Assembly (NCBI RefSeq): GCF_030866805.1
Contig: NZ_CP133019.1
Coordinates: 372,001 to 436,000 of the forward strand
Length of the DNA: 64,000 nucleotides
Direction of reading: 5' to 3'
Origin: Microbacterium terrisoli
GTDB taxonomy: Bacteria; Actinomycetota; Actinomycetes; Actinomycetales; Microbacteriaceae
The notes under the pieces are model-generated. The model was not told the DNA's origin. It made no database searches and saw only the letters and a program-made list of their open reading frames with translations. Of the stretch, positions 33,159 to 43,916 are shown in pieces. How positions within the stretch are numbered: position 1 is the stretch's first letter; every line of letters begins with the position of its first letter. The translations under genes and the position numbers were made by a program.

Positions 33159-35144
33159 ATGCCCACACATGCGACTGCCGCAGACGAGCCGCTGCTCATC
33201 TCGCTGGCCGGTGTGGCCGAGCTTGCGGGCGTGCGCCGGCCCGTGGCATCCATGTGGCGCACACGGTCGCAGCGCAGCGACTCGCCGTTCCCGGCCGCAG
33301 TCGCACGAGAGGCCGGGCGCGACATGTTCGACGCCGAGGCGGTGGCGGCGTGGCTGGTCGAGACGGGTCACGGACTAAACCCCGACGCGGTGGGGGATGC
33401 CGCGGCCTGGGCCGACGGCGTCGGTGTCGACTTCTCCGACCCGGTCGAGGTCGCCGAACTCGCCGCACTCATCACGCTGCGCGCACACGCGGGCGTCGAG
33501 CTCGCCGCAGTCGACGACCTGGCCGCTCTGGCCGCGCAGGTCGATCCGGCCGACGCGTTCCTGCGCACGGAGATCGAACGCCATGCCGCGCGCGACGGAT
33601 CGTGGGCGGGCTATGCCGACAAGCTCGTCGATGCCGCGTATTCGTCCGAGGCGGCGCTCGCGCACGTGCAGCGGCGCGCGGCGCGCGGCCAGCGTGCACA
33701 CGGATCTGCCGGTGCGCTCGGCGCCGATGCGCGGGGACTGGTCACGGCACTGGTCGCGGCGCTGGCCACGGCGATGACCGGCCACGCCGGCCGGGCGGTC
33801 GTCCGCATCGCACCGGGAATCGACACGACCCTCTTCGACGCCGTGGTGCGCGCGTTCGACGGCGAGGTCGACATCGTGTGGGCTGCCGGGGACGAGACCC
33901 GGCCGCTGCGACGGCGCAACGTCTGCAGCGGCATCCTGGTCGATGCGGCCACCGACAGCGACCGCGCCGCCGTCGTGCTCGCGCGCGTTCCGGTGAGCTC
34001 CGGTGCGTCGGTGGGCGACATCCTGACCGCAGCCGACGAGGTCAACCTGAGTCTCGGGCCCGACGACTCGGGGGTTCTCGTCGGCCCGGCACGGGCACTG
34101 GTCGATGCGCTGCCGGCCACGCTTGCCGGCATCCGTACCGACGTGCTGCGTACAGGGCGGGTGCGTGCGGTCGTGCGGTTGGATGCCGGTCACGTCACGA
34201 GTGCGTCACGCGAAGCGCTCGCGGTGTGGGTGTTCGGCCCAGAAGCAGACATCGCGCTGGCTGACCGCGTGACCGCGCTCGCCGATCTCACCGGTGTCGC
34301 GCTCACTCCTGCGACCCGGGAAGACCTGGTCAGCGACATCCTCGCGAACCTCGGCGGACCGGCCGCTGCTCGGGCGCACGCCTTCCGCTTTGCACGCCTG
34401 CAGCGCACCTCATCGGTGCTGGCCCGGGTGAGTGCCCTCGTGACCGAGGTCGTTCCACGGCGGCAGGCCGGGGCATCCCGCGATCTGTCGGCACTGCTCG
34501 ACGCGGCACTGGCGGCGGCAGCCGGCGACGCGCCCGCGCTCGAGGTCGCGCCGCACGCGCAGCCGCTCGCCGTGCCGAACACGATGACGGTGCAGGCAGC
34601 AGTGCGCGGCAAGCACGCCCGTGTGCTGCCGGGCACGCGTCTGTCGGCCGATGAGTTCGGCCCAACCGGCCTGGTCGTGGTCACCGCCGCCGACCTCGAC
34701 GACCCCGCTGCGATCGGCGCCCACCGTGTCGACCAGCTCGCGTTCGCCGGCGCGCATCCGAAGGCGGCGCTCACGCAGCCGGGTGATGTCGTGTTCCGCA
34801 CGAGCCCGAGCCCGCGGGCCTGGGTCGACCATGACGGCTCGCACGTCGTCGCCTACCCGGCGCGCGTGCTGCGCATCAGCGCGGCAGATCCCGGCGGACT
34901 CGTGCCCGAACTCGTCGTCGCCGATATCGCGGGCGGAGCGGGCGGGCCCGGCGCATGGAAACGCTGGCGCCTGCGCACCATCGACCCCGCGCAGATGGCT
35001 CCGTTGCGTGCCGCGCTGGCCGCGGCATCCCGCACTCGCACTGAACTGCGCGAACGGGTGGACCGCCTCGACGATCTGACCCGCATCCTGTCTGACGCCG
35101 TCGCCGCACGCGCCGTCGTCGTGAATGATCCGACCGACCGCTAA
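33159..35144 (+). CDS. HTH protein with degenerate methylase-like core and HsdS-type C-terminal domain
   Basis: 661 residues. Residues about 12-72 form a small HTH like those at the N terminus of actinobacterial N-6 DNA methylase proteins (ISLAGVAELAGVRRPVASMW, then MFDAEAVAAWL). The middle (about 200-440) resembles the end of an HsdM methylase domain (VLRTGRVRAVVRLDAGHVTSASREALAVWVF), but DPxxGSGG and NPPF motifs are absent. The last 200 residues look like a target-recognition domain: VLPGTRLSADEFGPTGLVVVTAADL, LTQPGDVVFRTSPSPRAWVD and a final helix. It is 9 bases upstream of hsdM. TACGTT sits 6 bases before the ATG, so translation may be leaderless. The domain reading is mine and unverified. 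Confidence 0.6.
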   Translation: MPTHATAADEPLLISLAGVAELAGVRRPVASMWRTRSQRSDSPFPAAVAREAGRDMFDAEAVAAWLVETGHGLNPDAVGDAAAWADGVGVDFSDPVEVAELAALITLRAHAGVELAAVDDLAALAAQVDPADAFLRTEIERHAARDGSWAGYADKLVDAAYSSEAALAHVQRRAARGQRAHGSAGALGADARGLVTALVAALATAMTGHAGRAVVRIAPGIDTTLFDAVVRAFDGEVDIVWAAGDETRPLRRRNVCSGILVDAATDSDRAAVVLARVPVSSGASVGDILTAADEVNLSLGPDDSGVLVGPARALVDALPATLAGIRTDVLRTGRVRAVVRLDAGHVTSASREALAVWVFGPEADIALADRVTALADLTGVALTPATREDLVSDILANLGGPAAARAHAFRFARLQRTSSVLARVSALVTEVVPRRQAGASRDLSALLDAALAAAAGDAPALEVAPHAQPLAVPNTMTVQAAVRGKHARVLPGTRLSADEFGPTGLVVVTAADLDDPAAIGAHRVDQLAFAGAHPKAALTQPGDVVFRTSPSPRAWVDHDGSHVVAYPARVLRISAADPGGLVPELVVADIAGGAGGPGAWKRWRLRTIDPAQMAPLRAALAAASRTRTELRERVDRLDDLTRILSDAVAARAVVVNDPTDR

Positions 35145-35153
35145 GAAGGAATC

Positions 35154-36757
<1,604 letters not shown>

Positions 36758-36761
<4 letters not shown>

Positions 36762-37858
36762 GCGTCCCTGACGGCTGGGTCGAGGAGAAACTGTCAGACG
36801 TAGTCGAGTTGCAGCGTGGGTTCGATCTGCCTGCACAAGCGCGCCGGCCTGGCCCGTATCCAGTGCTGACGTCTGGAGAAACTAGTGATGTCCACGATGA
36901 GGGACCTGTCCGGGGCCCGGGTTTCGTCGTGGGGCGGGCGACGAACCTCGGTAGGCCCAAATGGTCAGACGGCGACTTCTGGCCGCACAACACGACAATG
37001 TTCGCCAAGGACTTCAAGGGAAACGACCCACGATGGTTGTTTCACCTCTTCGAAGCGACTGACCTGACCGGATACGATTCCGGTTCGGTGCAGCCGATGC
37101 TGAATCGGAACTATATCTCGGGCGTCCGCGTCCTGGTCCCACCCCTCCCCGAGCAGCAGGCGATCGCCGAGGTCCTGGGCGCCCTCGACGACAAGATTGC
37201 CGCCAACACCAAGCTCGCCACCGCAGCCGATGAACTGGCCCGCATCACCTTCCTGAGTGCGCTCGGAGACGCGGTCGAAGTCCCGTTGTCGTCGACCGCC
37301 CAGTTCGTTAATGGAAAGGCGTTTACGAAGGAGGCCAGTGGGACCGGACGAGTGGTCGTTCGCATCGCCGAACTGAATAGCGGAATCGGTGGGTCTACCG
37401 TCTATTCCGATGCCGACGTGGAGGATCGATATGTTGCACGCGCTGGTGACATCCTGTTCGCGTGGTCTGGCTCACTGACGCTGCACCGATGGTTCCGCGA
37501 CGATGCGATCGTGAATCAGCACATCTTCAAGGTCATCCCGAACGATGGGTATCCAGCATGGCTCGTCTATCAGCTGATCGCGTCAAAGTTGGCGCAGTTC
37601 AAGGAGATCGCTGCGGACAAGGCCACGACGATGGGGCACATCCAGAGGCATCACCTCGATGAACCCGTCCTTGTTCCAGGTGCAAAGACCGTCAAAGAGA
37701 TCCACACACTCATGACCGCTCTGTTGGACTCGTCCTTGAATGCGTCCCGCCAGAACCTCACCCTCGCGGCAACTCGCGATGCGCTCCTGCCCCAGCTGAT
37801 GTCGGGAAAGCTGCGCGTCCGCGATGCCGAAGCCGCGGCATCCCCGGTCGGCGCCTGA
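36758..37858 (+). CDS. hsdS: Type I restriction-modification specificity subunit
   Basis: 366 residues from GTG at 36758 (GGAGGG upstream). Two target-recognition domains: TRD1 about 1-120 ends at VLVPPLPEQQAIAEVLGALDDKIAANTKL, the first conserved coiled coil; TRD2 about 170-300 ends before the second helical region. It sets the DNA target of HsdM and HsdR. Base composition in the TRDs is visibly less GC-rich than in hsdM, as expected for domains exchanged by recombination. Confidence 0.94.
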
Positions 37859-37908
37859 TGTGTCGCCAACAGGCTATTCGTCTCCAGCCAATGAGAAAGC
37901 GGAGCTTC

Positions 37909-38379
37909 ATGCGCACCAGACCGTTCCTCGCCGTGACCTCGCTGGCCGTGGTCGCAGCCATCGGCCTCGCCGGCTGCAGTGTCCCTGGCGCCCAGCCCAC
38001 CGATACGTCCGCACCGTCGGCGGTCAAGACCCAGGTGCCCGCCCCGCAACCCGTGAACCTCGACGGTAAATGGAAGCAGACGAACGCGAAGAGCGACACG
38101 AACTATCAGCAGGCGACGATCGCCGGTGGCGTGATCTCCATCGACTGGGTCGCCGACAGCGGCGACACGACGTCGATCTACTGGGTCGGCTCCGTGACGC
38201 TGCCGGGTGATGCCAGCCAAACCTTCACGTGGGATTCGACGCGCGACAAGGCGAAGACCGACAACGCGCTGCTCGCCTCGACCGACGACACCAAGACGTT
38301 CACGTACGCGGACGGCGAGATCAGCTACAAGGTGACGGCGCTCGGCACGACGACCACGGTGCGGCTGGGGCGGCAGTGA
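37909..38379 (+). CDS. Small lipoprotein of unknown function
   Basis: 156 residues from the ATG at 37909 (GGAG just upstream). The signal peptide ends in LAGC with lipid-anchored Cys23. The mature part is a Pro/Thr-rich linker and a beta-rich domain (VNLDGKWKQTNAKSDTNYQQATIAGGVISIDWV). No family recognised. It sits between hsdS and the toxin-antitoxin genes, with no obvious link to restriction. Confidence 0.65.
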   Translation: MRTRPFLAVTSLAVVAAIGLAGCSVPGAQPTDTSAPSAVKTQVPAPQPVNLDGKWKQTNAKSDTNYQQATIAGGVISIDWVADSGDTTSIYWVGSVTLPGDASQTFTWDSTRDKAKTDNALLASTDDTKTFTYADGEISYKVTALGTTTTVRLGRQ

Positions 38380-38437
38380 TCGTGCGGTCTCGTCGTCGTA
38401 GATTTTGGCCCCGGACGGTGGGATGACGTGTTAGGTT

Positions 38438-38821
38438 ATGACTGAACACACGCGACGACTGTTATCGGGGTGCGACGCCGTGCTCGCGGTGAACCGTCGG
38501 TCAGGAGGCAGCGATGCGGTCGACTTCTTTGTGCGGCTCGACAGGCGCTTCAGGGCGCGATACCAGCGATACCTCGAGTATCTGCGCGACGGGACGCCGA
38601 TCAAGTCTCCGGAGAACTTCCGTCGACTGAGCGGATCCGGGCCCGATCCAACTGTGTTCGAGATCAAGGTCGACAAGTATCGGCTCTACGTCGTGCGCTA
38701 TGACGCGATCTGGTACGCGACACACGGACGAGTGAAACCTAAAGACAATCAGGTACCCCGCGAGGTCGACAAGGCACTCGAAATCTTTGCGGGAAGAACG
38801 GAGAGACGTCATGGACAATGA
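38438..38821 (+). CDS. RelE/HigB-like toxin
   Basis: 127 residues. DAVDFFVRLDRRFRARYQRYLEYLRDG, then KSPENFRRLSG and TVFEIKVDKYRLYVVRYD match the RelE/HigB fold, a ribosome-dependent mRNA endonuclease family. It overlaps the HTH antitoxin by 11 bases, with toxin first as in higBA modules. The exact start is uncertain: TAGGTT directly abuts the ATG and no ribosome site is seen. Confidence 0.7.
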   Translation: MTEHTRRLLSGCDAVLAVNRRSGGSDAVDFFVRLDRRFRARYQRYLEYLRDGTPIKSPENFRRLSGSGPDPTVFEIKVDKYRLYVVRYDAIWYATHGRVKPKDNQVPREVDKALEIFAGRTERRHGQ

Positions 38822-39188
38822 CGCGGTATTCCCTGTCGGAGACGCCGAGTATGACGCGGTCTACGCACAGGAAGCGGCGATGGTGGACGCATCGGAGCTC
38901 ATTGCGCGCGCCCTCGACGCCAGCGGCAAGTCGCAGGCAGAGCTTGCGCGCTCTCTCGGCGTCAGCCGCAGCGAGATCAATGCACGGTTGAAGGGCGAGC
39001 GCAACATCACCGTGCGCACTCTCGCTGAAACGCTGCACGCGCTCGGAGCTCGGCTTGAGCTGACCACTGCTGATGAGACGGATTCGACTCGGGCGCGCGC
39101 ACGAGTCTGGCGGCCTCGTCGGCGAGTCCATTCCACTGAATCGCGCACCCGTGACTGGGTTCGAGCGGAGGACCGCCATGCCCGATGA
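38811..39188 (+). CDS. HigA-like HTH antitoxin
   Basis: 125 residues. An XRE-type HTH covers about 28-78 (ALDASGKSQAELARSLGVSRSEINARLKGERNITVRTLAETL). The C-terminal 40 residues are basic with two Trp (RARARVWRPRRR, RDWVRAEDR), unlike a minimal HigA; this could be a chaperone-addiction tail. GGAGAG lies 5 bases upstream. Overlaps the toxin by 11 bases and the third gene by 11 bases. Probably represses the operon and neutralises the toxin. Confidence 0.72.
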   Translation: MDNDAVFPVGDAEYDAVYAQEAAMVDASELIARALDASGKSQAELARSLGVSRSEINARLKGERNITVRTLAETLHALGARLELTTADETDSTRARARVWRPRRRVHSTESRTRDWVRAEDRHAR

Positions 39189-39618
39189 CCCGCTCATCCG
39201 AATTGTTGATCCGTCTGTGATGGATGTCGCGTCCTCAGCGCTGTATGACGCGGAGCCCCACGTTGCCTGGTCGGTCGGGTATGCGCCTGAACTGGATGAC
39301 GACGGCGGGCGCTTTCTGCTTGCCAGTCTGCACGCAGCCGGGCACGAGGGGCGAGTGGATGTGGAGATCGCTGCGACTCAGCTCGGCGGTGACTATCCGG
39401 CGGCGCTGGAGGGCGATGCCGCGGCTTCGTTCGAGGCAGCCTTGGCAGATGCAGAGGCGCTCGAGACTCTCTATGCGTTTGCGCGGATGACGGCGATCTC
39501 AGCGCTTGGATTGGTCGATATCGACGTGGAAGTTCCACGAATGACCCCAGCACCGGCCGTTTCGCAACTGGTGCGCCCCGACGCGAGTGAGAGTGATGGA
39601 AACAGCGATGACGACTGA
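39178..39618 (+). CDS. Third gene of the toxin-antitoxin operon, possible SecB-like chaperone
   Basis: 146 residues from the ATG at 39178 (GGAGG upstream), overlapping the antitoxin by 11 bases. A beta-rich first half is followed by a helix and the ending LYAFARMTAISALGLVDIDV and PRMTP, which recalls the C-terminal helix and Pro-rich end of SecB (FPYVREAI..LT..AGFPPL). Toxin-antitoxin-chaperone (TAC) loci such as Rv1955-Rv1957 have this same order. The similarity is weak by eye; a plain hypothetical protein remains possible. Confidence 0.5.
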   Translation: MPDDPLIRIVDPSVMDVASSALYDAEPHVAWSVGYAPELDDDGGRFLLASLHAAGHEGRVDVEIAATQLGGDYPAALEGDAAASFEAALADAEALETLYAFARMTAISALGLVDIDVEVPRMTPAPAVSQLVRPDASESDGNSDDD

Positions 39619-39823
39619 GCCGGGCGACTACGCACCGGGCATTTTCGACGTCTTGCGAAGTATGGCCGGGCCACGTGTCACCAAGTAGAGCGCAGAAGCG
39701 ATCTGCGCCGGTAGGCCGCGACGGAACACCAGTGCAACCAAGGTGCAGCTGCGGCGGCAGTGAGGACATGATCGGATGAGAGGGCGTAGCAGCTTGCACA
39801 GCAAGTCACCCGGATTCCTGCCG

Positions 39824-40237
39824 TCAGGTGAGGTCGCGGGGATAGGCGACATCGATCTCGGAGATGTCTCGCGAGAAGTCCTTGCTGTTGTTCGTGAGGA
39901 ATACGTCGGCGCCGGCTGCGACGGCCGTCGCGAGGTGTGTGGCGTCCGCGGCCCGCAAGCCATACCTGACGGCGAGCGTGAGAGCGAGCCGCGAGGTCGG
40001 CTCATCGAAAGGGCGCAGATCGAGGCGAGCGAGCAGACTCGTGAGCGCCGCGACCTCTTGCGACCGTGGGTCGGTGCGCAGTGGCTTCGTGAGGACCTCC
40101 GGAATCAGCAACACCGAACCGACCCCGGCGGCGCCGTCGATGCCATCGAACAGCTGCGCCACGCCCGCACCGAGGGGGTGGTCGAGGTCCGCCGCATAGA
40201 TCAGCACATCCGCATCGAAAGCAATCAGCTCACTCAT
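39824..40237 (-). CDS. VapC-type PIN-domain toxin
   Basis: 137 residues. Acidic residues of the PIN nuclease site are in FDADVLIYAAD (Asp8/Asp10), IPEVL, RAADATHLATA and TNNSKDF, and all four positions are filled. RNA endonuclease of a type II toxin-antitoxin pair. The ATG overlaps the antitoxin stop by four bases. It is on the strand opposite to the R-M genes, between hsdS and hsdR. The 205 bases before its end (39619-39823) hold nothing I can support. Confidence 0.85.
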   Translation of the reverse strand: MSELIAFDADVLIYAADLDHPLGAGVAQLFDGIDGAAGVGSVLLIPEVLTKPLRTDPRSQEVAALTSLLARLDLRPFDEPTSRLALTLAVRYGLRAADATHLATAVAAGADVFLTNNSKDFSRDISEIDVAYPRDLT

Positions 40238-40521
40238 CGCGTGTCGCGCCCGTTGCGTATGTCGGCGACGAGTTCTTCGGCGCGACCCGCACCCAGCGCG
40301 ACACGTTGTATCGGCTTCTTTCGTGCTGCCTCGAGCAGGTCGCCGATCTCGTCGGCTTCTTGCCATGCACGGCGCGCACGTCGCGTGGCAAGCGTGGTCG
40401 GGTTGACCAAGACGGCAACGACCCGCCCGTGGCGCGTGATCTCGACCTCTTCGCCTTTCTCGACGCGATCCAGCTGCGCGGGCAGCGTCTGCCGAGCTTC
40501 GCTCGCACTGATGGTTGCCAT
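40234..40521 (-). CDS. Phd/YefM-family antitoxin
   Basis: 95 residues starting MATISASEARQTLPAQLDRV and EEVEITRHGRVVAVLVNP, the Phd/YefM N-terminal DNA-binding fold. The C-terminal half would wrap the VapC toxin. The start at 40521 is the canonical one; an upstream Met has no support. It lies before vapC with an ATGA overlap. Three GTACG boxes 10 bases apart directly upstream fit autorepression. Confidence 0.85.
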   Translation of the reverse strand: MATISASEARQTLPAQLDRVEKGEEVEITRHGRVVAVLVNPTTLATRRARRAWQEADEIGDLLEAARKKPIQRVALGAGRAEELVADIRNGRDTR

Positions 40522-40530
40522 GACCACATT

Positions 40531-40555
40531 GTACGCTGCCGTACGATCACGTACG
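40531..40555. promoter_or_regulatory. Three GTACG boxes at exact 10-base spacing, probable antitoxin operator
   Basis: GTACG at 40531, 40541 and 40551, one helical turn apart, within 35 bases of the antitoxin start at 40521. Fits cooperative Phd-type repression. Confidence 0.65.
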
Positions 40556-40563
40556 CTCTGCGG

Positions 40564-40634
40564 ACTCATAATCGATCGCGACCGGTTTATGAGTAACGGC
40601 ATTACTCATAAACCAACGGCCACGAATTATGAGT
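40564..40634. promoter_or_regulatory. Four TTATGAGT half-sites before hsdR
   Basis: ACTCATAA at 40564-40571, TTATGAGT at 40587-40594, ACTCATAA at 40604-40611 and TTATGAGT at 40627-40634. The middle two form a 13-bp inverted repeat (40584-40614) with a 5-base centre. The stretch is AT-rich for this genome and lies 70-140 bases before hsdR. Confidence 0.65.
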
Positions 40635-40703
40635 ACGAGGGTGCGCATCGCTCCGCAGGCGTCGGCACGCGGCATCCATACCGACAACCAAAGGAGCCCT
40701 CAC

Positions 40704-43700
40704 ATGACCGGCATCCCTGAGTCTGAATGGGAGCGCGCGGCGCTCGACGCGTTCGCAGAACCGCTCATGTGGCGGCCGCTGGCAGGCGACAAGATCGCGC
40801 CCGGTACGGGGGAGCGCGAGAGCTGGGACGAGCTGCTCATCCGCCCGCGGCTGCTCGAGGCGATGACGCGGTTGAACCCCGATGTTCCCGCGCACTATCT
40901 GCAGCAGGCGCTCGGCGAGATCGCAGCACCCCGCTCGCAGGACGCGATCACCGAGAACCACCGCATCCACCGCTATCTCGTGGGCGGGTACCCGCTCAGC
41001 TACATCGACGCCGACGGTGTCGAGCAGAACCCGCGCATCCGGCTGCTGTCGGCAAGTCCCGACCAGAACGACTGGCTCGCCGTCAACCAGGTGACAGTGC
41101 GCGACCGCGACGTGCACCGACGCTTCGACATCGTGCTGTACGTCAACGGGATGCCGCTGTCGATCATCGAGCTCAAGCGAGCGGGCGCGGCATCCATCGG
41201 CGTCGACGACGCCTATTGGCAGCTGCGCACCTACCTGGACGAGCTGCCGATGGCGTTCCGGTTCTGCGTGTTCACGCTGGCCAGCGACGGGCTCGACGCG
41301 AAGTATGGCACCCCGTTCACCCCGCTGAACCACTTCTCGCCGTGGAACGTCGACGACGACGGCCACCCGCTGCCGCAGCCGCGCATCGAAGGCGACGTCG
41401 ACGTGCAACCGATCGACGACGCGCTGAACGGCCTCTACAACCAGGAGCGCTTTCTGCAGCTCGTGCGCAACTTCACCGCGTTCGACGAAGGGCCCGAGGG
41501 GCTGGCCAAGCGCATCGCGAAGCCGCACCAGTACTTCGCGGTGACCAAAGCCGTCGGCAAGACCGTCGAAGCCGTCGCCAGCGACGGCAAGGCCGGCGTG
41601 GTCTGGCACACGCAAGGGTCGGGCAAGTCGATGGAGATGGAGCTGTACGCCAACCTCGTCACCCGCCGTGCCGAGCTGCGCAACCCGACTCTCGTCGTGG
41701 TCACCGACCGCAACGAGCTCGACGGCCAGCTCTACCAGACCTTCGCGCAGAGCCTGCTGCTGCCCGAGAAGCCCATCCAGGTGCACGAGCGCGCGCAGCT
41801 GCGCGACGAGCTCGCGCAGCGCCTGACCGGCGGCATCTACTTCACGACCCTGCAGAAGTTCGGGCTGTCGAAGGCAGAGAAGGATGCCGGGACGCGGCAT
41901 CCCCTTCTCACCGACAGGCGCAACGTGATCATCATCGTCGACGAGGCCCACCGCAGCCACTACGACGACCTCGACGGCTACGCCCGGCACCTGCGCGACG
42001 CGCTGCCGCACGCGACGCTGATCGCGTTCACCGGCACCCCGATCTCGTTCGCCGAACGCGACACCCGCGCGGTGTTCGGCGATTACATCGACATCTACGA
42101 CCTCACCCGTGCCGTCGCCGATGGCGCAACGGTGCCGGTCTCGTTCGAGCCGCGCCTGATCAAGGTGTCGTTCGCCGCCGACACCACCGAAGAAGACATC
42201 GACCGCGCCGCCGACGAAGCCACCCTCGGCCTCGACGATGCCGAACGGGCCCGGGTCGAGGCATCCGTCGCCGTCGTCAACGCCGTCTACGGAGCGCCCG
42301 AGCGCATCGAACGGCTCGCGACCGACCTCGTCGAGCACTGGGAAGAGCGTCGCGCCCGCATGCGGGAGTTCATCGGCGGACCGGGCAAGGCGCTGATAGT
42401 CGGCGGCACCCGCGAGATCTGTGCGCGGCTGTATGACGCGATCGTCGCGCGGCGACCGGACTGGCACTCCGACGCATTGGATGCCGGTCGGATCAAGGTG
42501 GTCTATTCCGGCACGCCCGCCGACCCGCCACCGGTGCGCGATCACGTGCGGCGCGACTCCGAGAACTCGGCGATCAAGGCGCGGTTGAAGGATGCCGACG
42601 ACGAACTCGAACTGGTCATCGTCAAAGACATGATGCTCACCGGCTTCGACGCACCGCCGTTGCACACGCTGTACCTGGACCGCCCGCTGAAGGGGGCGCT
42701 GCTCATGCAGACCCTCGCGCGGGTGAACCGCACCTACAAGGGCAAGCAGGACGGCCTGCTCGTGGCGTACGCGCCGCTGGCCGAGAACCTGGCCTCAGCG
42801 CTGTCGGAGTACACGACCGACGACCAGGCGCTGCGGCCCATCGGGCGCGGGGTCGAAGAGGCCGTCGAGATCGCGCTCGAACTCGTCACCGAGATCCGCG
42901 AGATGCTGCGAGACTGCGACTGGCGCAGCGCCCTGCAGCGCGGCGGACCCCGCGCGATGTTCACCGCCGTGACCACGGTGGTCAACTTCGTGCGCGACGA
43001 GCGCAGCCCGCGCAACGCTCCCGCGTTGGGCGCGGATCGGCTGTCGGCCCGGTATCGGGCAACGAGCGGGCGACTCGCACGCGCGTGGGCCCTGGCATCC
43101 CGCCGACCCGGCCTGATCGAACTGCACGACGAGATCGCCTTCTACGAAGAAGTGCGCGTGTGGATGGCGAAGTACGACGCCCGCGAACGTCAGGCCCGCG
43201 ACGAGCCGATCTCGGACGAGATCGCGCGACTGCTCGGAGACGTGATGGTCGAGGCGTTGGCAACCGGTGACGTCGTCGACATCTACGAGGCCGCCGGCCT
43301 GTCGCAGGTCGCGCTCAGCGAAATCGGACCGGACTTCCTCGCCAAGGCGCAGCAGGCGCAGAACCCTCAGCTGGCCATCGAGGCGCTGCGGGCGCAGCTG
43401 ATCAGCGAGTCGGCGCTGGTGACGCAGGGCAACCTCGTGCGCCAGCGGGCGTTCAGCGAGAGGATCGGCGCGATCATGCTGCGCTACACGAACCAGCAGC
43501 TGACCTCGGCCGAGGTCATCGCCGAACTGGTCGCGATGGCCAAGGACGTCACCGACGAGGGTCGCCGCGGGGAGCGCTTCGCTCCGCCCCTGTCACACGA
43601 CGAGCTCGCGTTCTACGATGCCGTCGCGCAGAACGAGTCGGCCGTCGACGTGCAGGGCGAAGACACCCTCGCCCAGATCGCACGCGAACTGGTCGCTGTC

Positions 43701-43907
43701 ATGCGCCGTGACGTGCGCACCGACTGGACAGTGCGCGACGACGTCCGTGCCAAACTGCGCTCGTCGATCAAGCGGCTGCTCGTGAAGTACAAGTACCCGC
43801 CGGACCGCCAGCCCGGTGCGATCGCGCTCGTGATGGACCAGATGGAGGCGATGGCTCCCCGCTATGCCGACGAGCGCAAGGGGCGGACGCCCGCGGGTGA
43901 ACGATAA
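40704..43907 (+). CDS. hsdR: Type I restriction endonuclease subunit R
   Basis: 1067 residues from the ATG at 40704 (GGAG 7 bases upstream). The nuclease domain has Asp142 and ELK at 156-158 (FDIVLYVNGMPLSIIELKR). The motor domain has Walker A TQGSGKS at 303-309, DEAH at 413-416 and FTGTPISF as motif III, with DMMLTGFDAP and LARVNRTYKGK later. It translocates and cuts unmethylated DNA with HsdM/HsdS. It is separated from hsdS by about 2.8 kb that holds a lipoprotein and two toxin-antitoxin units. Intact. Confidence 0.96.
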   Translation: MTGIPESEWERAALDAFAEPLMWRPLAGDKIAPGTGERESWDELLIRPRLLEAMTRLNPDVPAHYLQQALGEIAAPRSQDAITENHRIHRYLVGGYPLSYIDADGVEQNPRIRLLSASPDQNDWLAVNQVTVRDRDVHRRFDIVLYVNGMPLSIIELKRAGAASIGVDDAYWQLRTYLDELPMAFRFCVFTLASDGLDAKYGTPFTPLNHFSPWNVDDDGHPLPQPRIEGDVDVQPIDDALNGLYNQERFLQLVRNFTAFDEGPEGLAKRIAKPHQYFAVTKAVGKTVEAVASDGKAGVVWHTQGSGKSMEMELYANLVTRRAELRNPTLVVVTDRNELDGQLYQTFAQSLLLPEKPIQVHERAQLRDELAQRLTGGIYFTTLQKFGLSKAEKDAGTRHPLLTDRRNVIIIVDEAHRSHYDDLDGYARHLRDALPHATLIAFTGTPISFAERDTRAVFGDYIDIYDLTRAVADGATVPVSFEPRLIKVSFAADTTEEDIDRAADEATLGLDDAERARVEASVAVVNAVYGAPERIERLATDLVEHWEERRARMREFIGGPGKALIVGGTREICARLYDAIVARRPDWHSDALDAGRIKVVYSGTPADPPPVRDHVRRDSENSAIKARLKDADDELELVIVKDMMLTGFDAPPLHTLYLDRPLKGALLMQTLARVNRTYKGKQDGLLVAYAPLAENLASALSEYTTDDQALRPIGRGVEEAVEIALELVTEIREMLRDCDWRSALQRGGPRAMFTAVTTVVNFVRDERSPRNAPALGADRLSARYRATSGRLARAWALASRRPGLIELHDEIAFYEEVRVWMAKYDARERQARDEPISDEIARLLGDVMVEALATGDVVDIYEAAGLSQVALSEIGPDFLAKAQQAQNPQLAIEALRAQLISESALVTQGNLVRQRAFSERIGAIMLRYTNQQLTSAEVIAELVAMAKDVTDEGRRGERFAPPLSHDELAFYDAVAQNESAVDVQGEDTLAQIARELVAVMRRDVRTDWTVRDDVRAKLRSSIKRLLVKYKYPPDRQPGAIALVMDQMEAMAPRYADERKGRTPAGER

Positions 43908-43916
43908 TCTGGCCCC

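Noticed and set aside
39608..39823. Short gene after the toxin-antitoxin trio (26 codons from 39608)
   Set aside because: Too short, no family pattern and no ribosome site; may be chance.
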